A stretch of DNA of 64,000 nt from Acidobacteriota bacterium (GCA_022826195.1 JAJDVI010000001.1:62001-126000); one strand, 5' to 3'. Positions 34,803-43,374 are shown, numbered from the stretch's first letter. Program-made: numbers and translations. The notes: generated from the letters alone by a model not told the origin.

Positions 34803-35827
34803 GAAACGCCTCCCCGGCTTGCCGGCGGCCGGCGGCGGCGCGCCGGGCCCGCGAACCCGGCCGCCGTGATCGCACCGGCGGCGAGCGCGGCGGGGATCCA
34901 GAACTGCTCCCGGTAGCGCCGGGAGATCTGGGCTCCCAGCTCCCCGCCTTCGATCCCCGCGATCCGCGCCGTCAGGCCTTCGATCTCGCGATCGTCGGCG
35001 GACACCTCGAAGAAGACGCCTCCGGCAAGGGCCGCCAGTTCGGAAAGCGCCGCGCGGTCCAGCCGGCTCACGATGGGAGAGCCGGCGGCGTCGCGCATCA
35101 GCGTCGGTCCGGAATCCGAGTCCGCCGGGATGGTGGCCCCGCCCGGCGTTCCCACCCCGACCGGAAGGACGACGATGCCGTGTTCGTTCGCCGTCCGCGC
35201 CACGTCGGCGATCTCGGTGACCCGCAGGTCGTCCTGCTGGCCGTCGGTGAGCAGCACCACCACCCGGTGCCGGCTCTCCTGGCGCTCGAACGCGCGCGCC
35301 GCCTCCTCGATCATCGCGGCCAGGTTCGTTCCGGGACTCTCCACCGCGCCGGTGGCGATCCCCGCGAGCAGGGTCCGAACGGCGCCGAGGTCATGGGTGA
35401 GCGGACACTGGGTGAAGGCCGTCCCGGAAAACGCCACGATCCCAACCCGGTTCCCGACCATCCGATCGAGCAACTCGCCGGCGATGTAGCGCGCCCGCTC
35501 CATTCGGGAGGGCGCCACGTCGCGGGCGTCCATGCTGAAGGAGGTGTCCATCGCCAGCACGATGTCGACCCCGACCAGGGTCACTTCCTGTTCCTGCCTT
35601 CCCCACTGCGGGCGCGCGGCCGCGGTCGCGAGCAGGAGGACGGCGCCCAGCAGCAGGAGGTCCCGGAACCGGCGGCGGGCTCGGCTGTCTCCTTCGATCA
35701 GCGCCGCCGCGCGGGTTCCGAAGCGGGCCAGGACCCTCCTCCCGCGGCGCGCCGCCAGCAGGACGAGCGCCGCCCCCAGCGGAAAGAGCAGCAGCAGGAA
35801 CAGCGCCGACGGCTCCCCGAAGCGCAT
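34799..35827 (-). CDS. batB: BatB-like VWA membrane protein
   Basis: The 342-residue protein has two N-terminal membrane helices (7-27 and 55-72). The VWA domain carries MIDAS DTSFS (94-98), TGAVESPGTNL and LLTDGQQDD, and a last helix lies at about 312-330. Spacing and the order batA-batB-batC identify it as BatB. The MIDAS is intact, so metal-dependent binding is expected. It overlaps batC by 4 bp; a 54-bp gap separates it from batA. Confidence 0.85.
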   Translation of the reverse strand: MRFGEPSALFLLLLFPLGAALVLLAARRGRRVLARFGTRAAALIEGDSRARRRFRDLLLLGAVLLLATAAARPQWGRQEQEVTLVGVDIVLAMDTSFSMDARDVAPSRMERARYIAGELLDRMVGNRVGIVAFSGTAFTQCPLTHDLGAVRTLLAGIATGAVESPGTNLAAMIEEAARAFERQESRHRVVVLLTDGQQDDLRVTEIADVARTANEHGIVVLPVGVGTPGGATIPADSDSGPTLMRDAAGSPIVSRLDRAALSELAALAGGVFFEVSADDREIEGLTARIAGIEGGELGAQISRRYREQFWIPAALAAGAITAAGFAGPARRRRPPASRGGVS

Positions 35828-35881
35828 CTCAGCGAGCCCCCGTCCCCGGAAGGGACGCCGGAGACCGTCCTGTTCCGTAAG

Positions 35882-36859
35882 TCATGGCGAGGTCCTCAGC
35901 ACCGTGGCGCCGAGCGCCATCCCCGAAAACAGGAGGACCGCGGCCCATCCGGCGAGCCGGGGTCCATCGTCCGACCAGCTCGTCCAGGTCGGCGCCTGGA
36001 GTTCGGTCCTCTCCAGGGCATCGATCTCCCCGTAGACGGCCCGGAGGCCCTCGCTGTCGCGGGCCCGGAAGTAGCGGCCCCCGGTGGCGTCGGCGACCTC
36101 GGTCAGCATCGCTTCGTCGATGCCGGGCGCGTTCCGGACGTCGAGGGAGCCGTCCGGCCGCCGCATCACCATCCGGCCGCCCTGCTGGCTCCCGGCGCCC
36201 ACCGTATAGACCCGGATCCCCCGGGTCCGGGCCAGCCCGGCGGCGGTCAACGGGTGGATTTCACCCGCGTTCGATACCCCGTCGGTGAGCAGGACGATGA
36301 CCCGGCTCTCCGCCTCGGAGCCCGCCAGCCGGTTGACCGAGGCCGCGATGGCATTGCCGATCGCCGTCCCGTCGGGGATGTCGCCGATGTCCACCTCCCG
36401 CAGCCGGTCGGTGAGGACGCCGTGGTCGAGAGTCAGGGGACTGAGCGTCACCGCGTTCCGCGCGAACGCCACGGCTCCCAACCGGTCGTCCGTCCGCCGT
36501 TCGACGAAGTCCGCGAGCACCTCCTTGGCGGCGACCAGGCGATTGGCCGGAGCAAAGTCCTCGGCCCGCATGCTCGAGGAGATGTCGAGGGCGAGCACGA
36601 TGTCCACGCCGAGGCTGGTGCCGGTCTCCTCGGTGATCCCGGTCTGGGGACGGGCAAGCGCGATCACGGCAAGCGCCAGCGCGGCAAGCACGAGCGCTCC
36701 GGGAAGGAAGGCGAGGCGGGAACGGAGCGAACGGGGCAACTCCCGCAGCCGGGCCGCCTCCGGAAACCGGAGCGACGGCGGCGCGAGCCGCCGCGCGCGC
36801 ACGACGAACAGTGGAACCAGGAGCAGCAGCAGGAGCGCCGCCGGCCACAGCAGGCGCAT
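35882..36859 (-). CDS. batA: BatA-like VWA membrane protein
   Basis: The 325-residue protein has helices at about 4-20 and 52-69. The VWA domain has MIDAS DISSS (92-96), PDGTAIGNAI and LLTDGVSNAGE, and a C-terminal helix closes the protein. It is a standard BatA by length and layout. A 1-bp overlap (TGATG) joins it to the upstream gene. Confidence 0.87.
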   Translation of the reverse strand: MRLLWPAALLLLLLVPLFVVRARRLAPPSLRFPEAARLRELPRSLRSRLAFLPGALVLAALALAVIALARPQTGITEETGTSLGVDIVLALDISSSMRAEDFAPANRLVAAKEVLADFVERRTDDRLGAVAFARNAVTLSPLTLDHGVLTDRLREVDIGDIPDGTAIGNAIAASVNRLAGSEAESRVIVLLTDGVSNAGEIHPLTAAGLARTRGIRVYTVGAGSQQGGRMVMRRPDGSLDVRNAPGIDEAMLTEVADATGGRYFRARDSEGLRAVYGEIDALERTELQAPTWTSWSDDGPRLAGWAAVLLFSGMALGATVLRTSP

Positions 36860-37911
36860 CAGCGGGCCCTCCCCTCGCGGCTCGTCTCGTCGGACATCAC
36901 GGCGGGCGGTACGGCGGCGCCGGAAGGCAGCGCGAGTTCCTCCTCCCGGGCGTCCCCGGAATCCGGTTCCGCGGTGAGCGGCGGCCGGGTCCGGTCCAGA
37001 AACATCCCCGCCTCCCGGAACCGCGACTGCGCGGCGTCCGGCCGGAAGGCCCGTTCGCTGAACTTGGCGAGATCGGCCTCACCCAGGATGGACGCGAGCA
37101 GCGTCAGCGCCTCGCGGTGTTCGGGCGCGGCGCGACGCCGCAGGTCCCTGAGGACCTCCCCGGTGGTCCGTTCGCTCCACGCGGTCTCGAACCGGCGCCC
37201 CGCGTAGCGCTTCATGATCCCGGCGAGACGCTCGTAGTAGCCCACCACGTCGCCCCTTTCGAGGAGTCCGGCCCGGGCCAGCCGGGCGAGCGCCGCCTCC
37301 GCCTCCGCTGCCGGCGGAGGAAGCGGCAAGGCCGGCGCTTCACGGCCGGTGCGGCGCCGCCACAGCCACCAGGCGGCGGCGAGCAGGACCAGGACTCCCA
37401 GCGCGAGCAGGCCGATCGCTCCCCAGCGCGGAGGCACGTTCAGCTCGAACGGCCCGCGGATGTCGTGGATGTCCCCCCCTGCTGCTTCGGAGTCGGGCGG
37501 CAACGACGAGACCACCCGCACCGGGGACGGCGGCGTCTCGATCAGCGACAGCTCGCCGTTCGCAGCCCGGACGCCGACCGGCACGGGGGGGATTTCGTGG
37601 TCGCCGGGGAGCACGAACGCGCCGAGCCGGAGGAGAAACCGGCTCTCCCCGGCGGGGGCGCCGTCCGGCTCGAGCGGGACCGCCCCCAGTACCCGGAAGT
37701 CGCCGAGGCTCTCTTCGACGACCGGGGCGGCCTCCGCGCCCTCGGCGTGTTCCACGACGATCTCCAGTTCGAAGACATCCCCGACCTCCACCGGTTCGGA
37801 AACCACTTCGGCGATCGCGCCGGCGGCCGGTTCCGATCCAGGCTGGCCGGCCCCGGCCGCAAATGGCGCCGCCAGGCAGCAGAGTGCGGTGAGGAAGGGC
37901 GCGAGTCTCAT
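36859..37911 (-). CDS. Bat-operon membrane protein (BatD-like/DUF4381-like)
   Basis: The 350-residue protein has a signal peptide and an extracytoplasmic beta domain (VEVGDVFELEIVVEHAEGAE). One membrane helix lies at about 165-185 (IGLLALGVLVLLAAAWWLW). A helical cytoplasmic domain (VGYYERLAGIMKRYAGRRFE, LRDLRRRAAPEHREALTLLA) follows. This layout and the place between the DUF58 and batA genes match the accessory component seen in many Bat operons. The function is not known. Confidence 0.72.
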   Translation of the reverse strand: MRLAPFLTALCCLAAPFAAGAGQPGSEPAAGAIAEVVSEPVEVGDVFELEIVVEHAEGAEAAPVVEESLGDFRVLGAVPLEPDGAPAGESRFLLRLGAFVLPGDHEIPPVPVGVRAANGELSLIETPPSPVRVVSSLPPDSEAAGGDIHDIRGPFELNVPPRWGAIGLLALGVLVLLAAAWWLWRRRTGREAPALPLPPPAAEAEAALARLARAGLLERGDVVGYYERLAGIMKRYAGRRFETAWSERTTGEVLRDLRRRAAPEHREALTLLASILGEADLAKFSERAFRPDAAQSRFREAGMFLDRTRPPLTAEPDSGDAREEELALPSGAAVPPAVMSDETSREGRAR

Positions 37912-38912
37912 CGCCGCCGCTTCTCCCGCATCCGGAAGAACTTGCGAAGCGGCGCGTCGTAGGGCTCTCCCGCCGTCACCTCCACCACGTCCACGCCCGT
38001 CTCGCGAAGAGTCCGCGAAGCTGCGGCGCGGGCCTTGAGGGCGCGGTCCCGGAAGGCGTCCCGGACCCGCCGGTCCGAGGTGTCCAGCCGCACCGGGACT
38101 CCGGACTCGGCATCCTCGAGTTCGATGAGGCCGACATCCGGGAGCGCGTGCTCCCGGGCGTCCGTGACCCGGACGGCAATCAGGTCGTGCCGGCGCGCCG
38201 CTACCCGGAGGGGACGCACCCAGCGCTCGGGTGGGTCGCCGACGAAGTCGCTGACCAGGAAGACGGTCGCGCGCCGGCGCACCGCCCGATTCAGCACGCT
38301 GAGCGCCTCCGCGATGTCGGTCCCAGCGCCCTCGGGCTCGAAGTAGAGGAGGTCCCGGAGCACCCGGAGGCCGTGCCGGCGTCCCTTCCGCGCCGGAAGC
38401 CGGATTTCGGGGCGGTCGGTGAAGAGCAGCGCGCCGACCCGGTCCCCGGACCGGATGGCCGAGAAGGCGAGCGCGGCGGACGCCTCGGCGGCCGTGGCGC
38501 GCTTGAAGTCGCGCCGGCTGCCGAACGCGAAGGAGCGCGAGACGTCGAGGAGGAACAGCACGGTCTGCTCGCGCTCCTCGACGAACTTCTTGACGTGAAG
38601 GTCTCCGGTGCGGGAGGTGACGTTCCAGTCCACCGAGCGGATGTCGTCGCCCGGCGCGTACTCGCGGACCTCCGAGAATTCCATCCCCTGCCCCTTGAAG
38701 GTGCTCAGGTAGGCGCCCGCCAGCGCCTCGGTCACCAGCTTGCGGGTGCGGATCTCGATGTGCCGCACCCGGGCGAGCAGTTCCGCGGTCGAGACTCCGG
38801 CCGGAGATTCCGGTTCCCCGGAAGGACCGCCCGGCGAGAACAGCGACGCGAAGAAACCCGTCGGGGCTTTGTCGCGCCGCCCGGCAGCGGACACGTCCTT
38901 CGAGGCCACCAC
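37908..38912 (-). CDS. DUF58 domain protein (VWA-like)
   Basis: The 334-residue protein has the DUF58 core EYAPGDDIRSVDWNVTSRTG followed by the VWA-like motif LDVSRSFAFGS. It has no membrane helix, so it is probably a cytoplasmic partner of MoxR. It overlaps the next gene by 4 bp and lies 20 bp after moxR. Confidence 0.88.
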   Translation of the reverse strand: MVASKDVSAAGRRDKAPTGFFASLFSPGGPSGEPESPAGVSTAELLARVRHIEIRTRKLVTEALAGAYLSTFKGQGMEFSEVREYAPGDDIRSVDWNVTSRTGDLHVKKFVEEREQTVLFLLDVSRSFAFGSRRDFKRATAAEASAALAFSAIRSGDRVGALLFTDRPEIRLPARKGRRHGLRVLRDLLYFEPEGAGTDIAEALSVLNRAVRRRATVFLVSDFVGDPPERWVRPLRVAARRHDLIAVRVTDAREHALPDVGLIELEDAESGVPVRLDTSDRRVRDAFRDRALKARAAASRTLRETGVDVVEVTAGEPYDAPLRKFFRMREKRRR

Positions 38913-38932
38913 TCTCTCAAGCGGACCGGATG

Positions 38933-39928
38933 TCAGGGAACCTCCACGGCATCCAGCACCCGCCGGACGATCTCGTCGCCGTCCACCTCTTCGGCTTCCG
39001 CCTCATAGGAGAGGATGATCCGGTGGCGCATGACGTCGGGCGCCAGGTGCTTGACGTCTTCGGGGGCCGTGAAGTCACGGTCTTCCAGGAAGGCGCGGGC
39101 GCGGGCCGCGCGGTAGAGGTCGAGACTCGCCCGCGGCGAGGCGCCGTGCTCCACGAGCCCGGCGATGTCCACCCCGAAGGCGGCGGGATCGCGGGTCGCC
39201 CGCACCAGCGAGAGGATGTAGTCGCGGATCCGGTCGTCCACGTAGACCGCCTCGACGGCATCCCGGGCGGTGGCGATCTCTTCGGGACCGAGGACCGGCT
39301 CGACGCGCGGCGCCGCGAAGTTGGCCATCCGCTTCAGGATGACCCGCTCGTCGTCGAGTTCCGGAAAGCCCATCCGCAGCTTCATCATGAAGCGGTCTAC
39401 CTGGGCCTCGGGGAGCGGGTAGGTCCCCTCCTGCTCGATCGGGTTCTGGGTCGCCAGCACCACGAACGGCTCGTCCAGCTTCCAGGTCTCGTCGCCGATG
39501 GTCACCTGGCGCTCCTGCATCGCCTCGAGCAGCGCGCTCTGCACCTTGGCGGGAGCGCGGTTGATCTCGTCGGCCAGCAGGAAGTTCGTGAACACCGGCC
39601 CCTTCCGCGGCACGAAGGTCTGGTCGCGCTGGTCGTAGATGAGGGTTCCGACCAGGTCGGCCGGCAGCAGGTCGGGAGTGAACTGGACCCGGGAGAAATC
39701 GGCCCGCACGCTCTCGGCAACGCTCTTGGCGAGCAGCGTCTTCGCGATTCCGGGCACCCCCTCGATGAGCAGGTGGCCGCGGGTGAGGAGGCCGATCAGC
39801 ACCCGCTCCACGACCCCTTGCTGCCCGACCACGACCCGGCCGAGCTCGGCGGTCAGACGGCCCGCGAAGGCCGCACGGACCTCCGGAACGTTCGGGGCGA
39901 ACTGGCTGGCTTCAGCGGCGCCTGGCAT
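38933..39928 (-). CDS. moxR: MoxR-family AAA+ ATPase
   Basis: The 331-residue protein has Walker A GVPGIAKT (57-64), Walker B LLADEINRAP (Asp120, Glu121), sensor 1 in VLATQNPIEQEG and a MoxR lid region. MoxR ATPases act as chaperones that insert cofactors or remodel VWA-protein complexes. Here it heads an eight-gene operon of such proteins. The ATG at 39928 is used; the 196 bp upstream, shared with divergent higB, should hold the operon promoter. Confidence 0.93.
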   Translation of the reverse strand: MPGAAEASQFAPNVPEVRAAFAGRLTAELGRVVVGQQGVVERVLIGLLTRGHLLIEGVPGIAKTLLAKSVAESVRADFSRVQFTPDLLPADLVGTLIYDQRDQTFVPRKGPVFTNFLLADEINRAPAKVQSALLEAMQERQVTIGDETWKLDEPFVVLATQNPIEQEGTYPLPEAQVDRFMMKLRMGFPELDDERVILKRMANFAAPRVEPVLGPEEIATARDAVEAVYVDDRIRDYILSLVRATRDPAAFGVDIAGLVEHGASPRASLDLYRAARARAFLEDRDFTAPEDVKHLAPDVMRHRIILSYEAEAEEVDGDEIVRRVLDAVEVP

Positions 39929-40124
39929 GCGTCAAGAAAACTCCCGCGACTCGTTCCGCGTTCCCGGAATGTTACGCCGGGACCGGACGGCCGCTCACTG
40001 TTCTCCCACAGGGCGCCGGCCAGGAACGCCGACCGGGGACACTGTCGGTGATCTGCAGAGCAGAGCGGTCCAGTTTCCCCCAGGCTGGGGAGAGCAGCCA
40101 CTCGCGGAGAGGGCGCCGATACCC

Positions 40125-40143
40125 TTTACGTAAAACGTAAAAT
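40125..40143 (+). promoter_or_regulatory. Inverted repeat operator before higBA
   Basis: TTTACGT (40125-40131) and ACGTAAA (40135-40141) form a perfect 7-bp inverted repeat with spacer AAA, ending 21 bp before the higB start. A TAAAAT hexamer at 40138-40143, a plausible -10 box, overlaps the second arm, so binding there would block transcription. It is one of the few AT-rich spots in the region. HigA autorepression is inferred from the family. Confidence 0.55.
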
Positions 40144-40162
40144 CGGTTAGAGTGAGCGCTCG

Positions 40163-40441
40163 TTGATCCGAAGCTTCAGGAACCGGAATACGCAGCGCTT
40201 CTTCGAAGGGTCCCGCGTGGCGGCGTTTCACGGGTTCGCCGATCAGGCGGCGCGCCGCCTGGTCTTGTTGGACAGTGCGGAGACACTGCACGACCTTGCC
40301 GCGTTGTCGGGCAATCGGCTCGAGGCGTTACGTGGAGATCGCGACGGTCAGTACAGCATTCGGATCAACACCCAATGGCGCATCTGTTTCCGCTGGACCC
40401 AAGACGGGCCGAGCGACGTGGAAATCGTGGACTATCACTGA
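40163..40441 (+). CDS. higB: HigB-type (RelE superfamily) toxin
   Basis: The 92-residue protein starts at TTG and has the HigB pattern: IRSFRNRNTQRFFEG at the start, RRLVLLDSAETLHDLAALSG and NRLEALRGDRDGQYSIRINT in the middle, and the terminal WRICFRW with VEIVDYH. HigB is a ribosome-dependent mRNA interferase. Length is normal and no lesion is seen. The toxin-before-antitoxin order is typical of higBA. higA begins 12 bp later with a GGAGG ribosome-binding site. Confidence 0.9.
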   Translation: MIRSFRNRNTQRFFEGSRVAAFHGFADQAARRLVLLDSAETLHDLAALSGNRLEALRGDRDGQYSIRINTQWRICFRWTQDGPSDVEIVDYH

Positions 40442-40453
40442 AGGAGGCCGAAC

Positions 40454-40753
40454 ATGAAGAACGGTATGAGGCCGGTGCATCCCGGCGAGATCCTGCGCGA
40501 CGAACTCGACGCGCTCGACCTGTCGGCCAACGCGCTCGCGAGCGCCCTGAATGTCCCGGTGAACCGGGTCACCATGATCCTGAAGGGGCAGCGGGGCGTC
40601 AGCGCGGACACGGCGCTGCGGCTGGGGCGGTACTTCGGAACGACGCCCCAACTCTGGCTGAATCTGCAAAAGACCTGGGAGCTCCGCAAGGCCGAGATTG
40701 AGGCGGGCTCCGAAATCACCGAACGCATCACTCCTCGCCAATCAGCGGCGTGA
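40454..40753 (+). CDS. higA: HigA-type antitoxin (XRE helix-turn-helix)
   Basis: The 99-residue protein opens RPVHPGEILRDELDALDLSA, the classic HigA start. A helix-turn-helix follows (ANALASALNVPVNRVTMILK), then TALRLGRYFGTTPQLWLNLQ. It neutralises HigB and represses the operon, probably through the inverted repeat at 40125-40141. The pair looks intact. Confidence 0.92.
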   Translation: MKNGMRPVHPGEILRDELDALDLSANALASALNVPVNRVTMILKGQRGVSADTALRLGRYFGTTPQLWLNLQKTWELRKAEIEAGSEITERITPRQSAA

Positions 40754-40991
40754 CCGGACTCCCGCGCCACGCTGCATGAGACCCCGGCCCACCAGGTGTT
40801 TCCTCCGCGCATTCCGGTCAGGGCGCGGCCGGCAGGGCGGCGAAACCGCCAACCCCGAACCGGCGCAGAGCGCGGCAGCAGAGTCCGTCATCCTCTCCAC
40901 TGATCACCCCAAGGCGTTCGCGCCGTCCCCGGCCGCTCGGGTAAAATCGCCCTTTCCGAGCGCAGACCGCGCCTCCCAGACGGAGGGTTTC

Positions 40992-42599
40992 ATGTTCAAG
41001 AAAATCATTCTGGCCGTCGCCGCCCTCGCACTCATCGCGGTGCCCGCCATCGCCGAGGAAGAGTCCGACCTCGGCACCGTCCATTTCCCGAACTCCGGCT
41101 CGGAGGCGGCTCAGGCGGCCTTCCAGCGGGGGGTCGCGGCGCTCCACAGCTTCTGGTACGAGGAAGCCGGAGAAGCGTTCAAGAACGCCCAGGAGATCGA
41201 TCCCGACTTCGCGCTCGCCTACTGGGGCGAGGCGATCAGCCACAACCATCCGCTGTGGTCGGAGCAGGACATCAGCGCCGCGCGCGACGTGCTGAAGCGC
41301 TTCGGGGACTCCCGCGCCGCACGGCGGGCCAAGACCCCGACCGAGCGCGAGCGTCTCTACATGGACACCGTCGAGGTCCTCTACGGCCCCGGTGACAAGT
41401 ACGAACGCGACGAGCTCTACCACCAGGCCATGCGGCGCCTCGCCGAGGCCCATCCGGAAGACAACGAGGCCCAGGCGTTCTACGCCCTTTCCTACCTCGG
41501 CCTCGTGCGCCGCGGCGAGCCGGGCTTCCACCGGCAGATGAAGGCCGGGGCGATCGTCACCGACCTGTTCCAGCGCGAGCCCAACCATCCGGGCGCGGCG
41601 CACTACGTGATCCACTCGTTCGACGATCCCGAGCATGCACCGCTGGCGCTCGAGGCCGCGAACCGCTACGCCGAGATCGCCCCCGAGGCGCACCACGCGC
41701 AGCACATGCCGTCCCACATCTTCGTGCAGCACGGCATGTGGAACCGGGTCTCGGCTTCGAACGATGTGGCCTACAACGCCTCCGCCAAGTGGGTGGAGCG
41801 GAAGAACCTTTCGATCACCAAGCGCGACTACCACAGCCTCGAGTGGAAGGCCTACGCGGACCTCCAGCGCGGCGTCTATGGCGACGTCCTCGACGCCATC
41901 GCCATCGTGGACGACGCGGTCAAGGAAACCGATGACAACCGGCTGCGCCGGATCTCCGCCTCCATGGTGGCCCGCCACGCGATCGAGACCGGCCGTTACG
42001 ACGCGATCTCGCTACCGACCGGCGACGTGGACACGAGCCGCTACAACTCCACCGCGAACCTCCTGCTGGCGGCGGGAATGAAGGCATTCGCCGAGAAGGA
42101 CGCCGCGGGCGCCACCGCAGCCGCCGAACAGCTCCGGGCGCTCGCCGACAAGCGGGCTGAGGATGGTGAGACCTACCAGGCCGACTCCGTCCGCATCCAG
42201 CAGCACGAGGTCGAGGCGCTGGCGGCCCAGATCGCCGGTGACACCGAGGGCGCGCTGAAGCACGCGAAGGCGGCCACCAGGATCGAGGAGACCCAGGATC
42301 CGCCGTCAGGCCCCACGTATCCGATGAAGCCGTCCCACGAGCTCTACGGCGAACTCCTGCTCGCCGCCGGCAAGGCGGAGAAGGCCCGCGCCCAGTTCGA
42401 GACCAGCCTCACCCGGACCCCGAACCGGACGGCGTCCCTGCTCGGACTCGCCCGCGCGGCAGCCGCGCTCGGCGACGAGGACGCGGCAAACCGCGCCTAC
42501 GCGACGCTCCAGACCTTCCTGACCGAGGCGGACGGCGACGTTAGCTTCCTCGAGGAGGTCCGCAGCCACGCCACGGCGACCACGGACATGCAGCAGTAG
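40992..42599 (+). CDS. Secreted tetratricopeptide repeat protein
   Basis: The 535-residue protein has a signal peptide (MFKKIILAVAALALIAVPAI) and TPR repeats through most of its length, with several His-rich loops (ISHNHPLWSEQD, HHAQHMPSHIFVQHGMWNRV). It resembles a group of exported TPR proteins of unknown function found in many marine and soil bacteria. GGAGG lies 8 nt before the ATG. A strong intrinsic terminator follows, so it is a single-gene unit. The His/Met-rich loops could bind metal, but that is speculation. Confidence 0.8.
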   Translation: MFKKIILAVAALALIAVPAIAEEESDLGTVHFPNSGSEAAQAAFQRGVAALHSFWYEEAGEAFKNAQEIDPDFALAYWGEAISHNHPLWSEQDISAARDVLKRFGDSRAARRAKTPTERERLYMDTVEVLYGPGDKYERDELYHQAMRRLAEAHPEDNEAQAFYALSYLGLVRRGEPGFHRQMKAGAIVTDLFQREPNHPGAAHYVIHSFDDPEHAPLALEAANRYAEIAPEAHHAQHMPSHIFVQHGMWNRVSASNDVAYNASAKWVERKNLSITKRDYHSLEWKAYADLQRGVYGDVLDAIAIVDDAVKETDDNRLRRISASMVARHAIETGRYDAISLPTGDVDTSRYNSTANLLLAAGMKAFAEKDAAGATAAAEQLRALADKRAEDGETYQADSVRIQQHEVEALAAQIAGDTEGALKHAKAATRIEETQDPPSGPTYPMKPSHELYGELLLAAGKAEKARAQFETSLTRTPNRTASLLGLARAAAALGDEDAANRAYATLQTFLTEADGDVSFLEEVRSHATATTDMQQ

Positions 42600-42608
42600 A
42601 TCTACTGC
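42593..42608. repeat. 16-bp perfect palindrome over a stop codon
   Basis: GCAGTAGATCTACTGC reads the same on both strands and contains the TAG stop of the TPR gene. It lies 10 bp before the terminator stem. It may be a second hairpin that protects the mRNA end, or chance. Confidence 0.45.
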
Positions 42609-42618
42609 GGTTCAGCAC

Positions 42619-42650
42619 CGAGGGCGGCGCACCCGCGCCGCCCTCGTTTT
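42619..42650 (+). terminator. Intrinsic terminator of the TPR gene
   Basis: A perfect 12-bp GC-rich stem, CGAGGGCGGCGC (42619-42630) and GCGCCGCCCTCG (42635-42646), has a 4-nt loop and is followed by TTTT. This is the clearest rho-independent terminator in the window. The opposite strand carries no T-tract at its end. Confidence 0.85.
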
Positions 42651-42679
42651 GTGTACGGCGGGCCGGGTGCCGCCGCGCC

Positions 42680-43094
42680 CTACTCCCGGAGGCCACCCCG
42701 CGTGACCGCGGCGGCATCACGTAGCCGGGAGAGTCTGCCGTCGAACGTATAGAGCGGGACCGCATCCACCCGGCGAGCCGCCGCGAGGATCATCCGGTCG
42801 GCGAACTCCGGCCCCCCCCCGTCCATACTCAGCGGCTGCATGAGCTACATCGGCGGCGTTCTCGAACAGCAGACCGCGGGTCTCGAGCAGCTCCACAAGG
42901 AGCTCCGCTACTCGTCGGCGCGGCACGCCGTAGCCGTGGCCAAGCACCCACACGAGTTCGAGCACTACCTCGCGCGCAACGAAACCTGGCTCCTCGGGAG
43001 TCAAGCCCTCAAGGAGGGCACTCGCGTCCGCCTGCTGGCCAGAGTCATCGCCGGTGAGGAATCGGACGAGGACGTTCGTATCGAGAGCGATCAA
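42680..43094 (-). pseudogene. vapC: VapC-type PIN-domain toxin, frameshifted in a G9 tract
   Basis: The first 90 codons encode a PIN domain start (MIALDTNVLVRFLTGDDSGQ, with the first Asp, and the helix REVVLELVWVLG). The coding strand then has nine G in a row (plus-strand C at 42812-42820). As written, the frame runs into an Arg/Gly-rich tail and stops at 42717. With eight G the frame continues to the expected PIN ending PEFADRMILAAARRVDAVPL, YTFDGRLSRLRD, with a stop at 42680. This may be a true inactivating or phase-variable slip, or a sequencing error. The start is TTG, overlapping vapB by 4 bp. Confidence 0.75.
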
Positions 43095-43324
43095 GACTCG
43101 CAGGCAGCCTCGGCGATGGCGCGATCCATGTCCTCGAGTGACAGCGCCGGCCCTTTGTGCCGCACGATGCCACGCAGCCTTGAAATCGGCCGGAGCGGGA
43201 AGATCCGCACCGCGGAACCCTCGATGGTGTAGCGCACCCGATCGCCAGCCTTCAGTGCCAGGGCTTCGCGTACCGCCTTCGGCACCGTGGTCTGTCCCCG
43301 GGAAGTAATCGTGGATTCAAGCAT
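43091..43324 (-). CDS. vapB: VapB-type antitoxin (AbrB/SpoVT fold)
   Basis: The 77-residue protein opens MLESTITSRGQTTVPKAVRE, the swapped-hairpin AbrB DNA-binding domain, followed by LALKAGDRVRYTIEGSAVRI. The C-terminal helix (LSLEDMDRAIAEAACES) would bind the toxin. It is the first gene of the pair; vapC overlaps it by 4 bp (TTGA). A promoter and an inverted repeat lie just upstream. Confidence 0.88.
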   Translation of the reverse strand: MLESTITSRGQTTVPKAVREALALKAGDRVRYTIEGSAVRIFPLRPISRLRGIVRHKGPALSLEDMDRAIAEAACES

Positions 43325-43345
43325 GCGATTCTCGCTGTAGCCTTA

Positions 43346-43374
43346 ACTATAGACCACTGCATTTGTCAATGCAA
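43346..43374 (-). promoter_or_regulatory. vapBC promoter with operator in the spacer
   Basis: Read on the minus strand, TTGCAT (43369-43374) and TATAGT (43346-43351) are separated by exactly 17 bp and point at vapB. An inverted repeat, TGCATT and AATGCA with a 4-bp spacer (43358-43373), starts in the -35 box and fills much of the spacer. A VapB-containing complex bound there would block the promoter. The AT-rich island is unlike its surroundings. Confidence 0.6.

Noticed and set aside
42840-43232. A plus-strand 130-codon ORF across vapBC
   Set aside because: The vapB and vapC motifs on the other strand are clear; this frame is a shadow with no family features.
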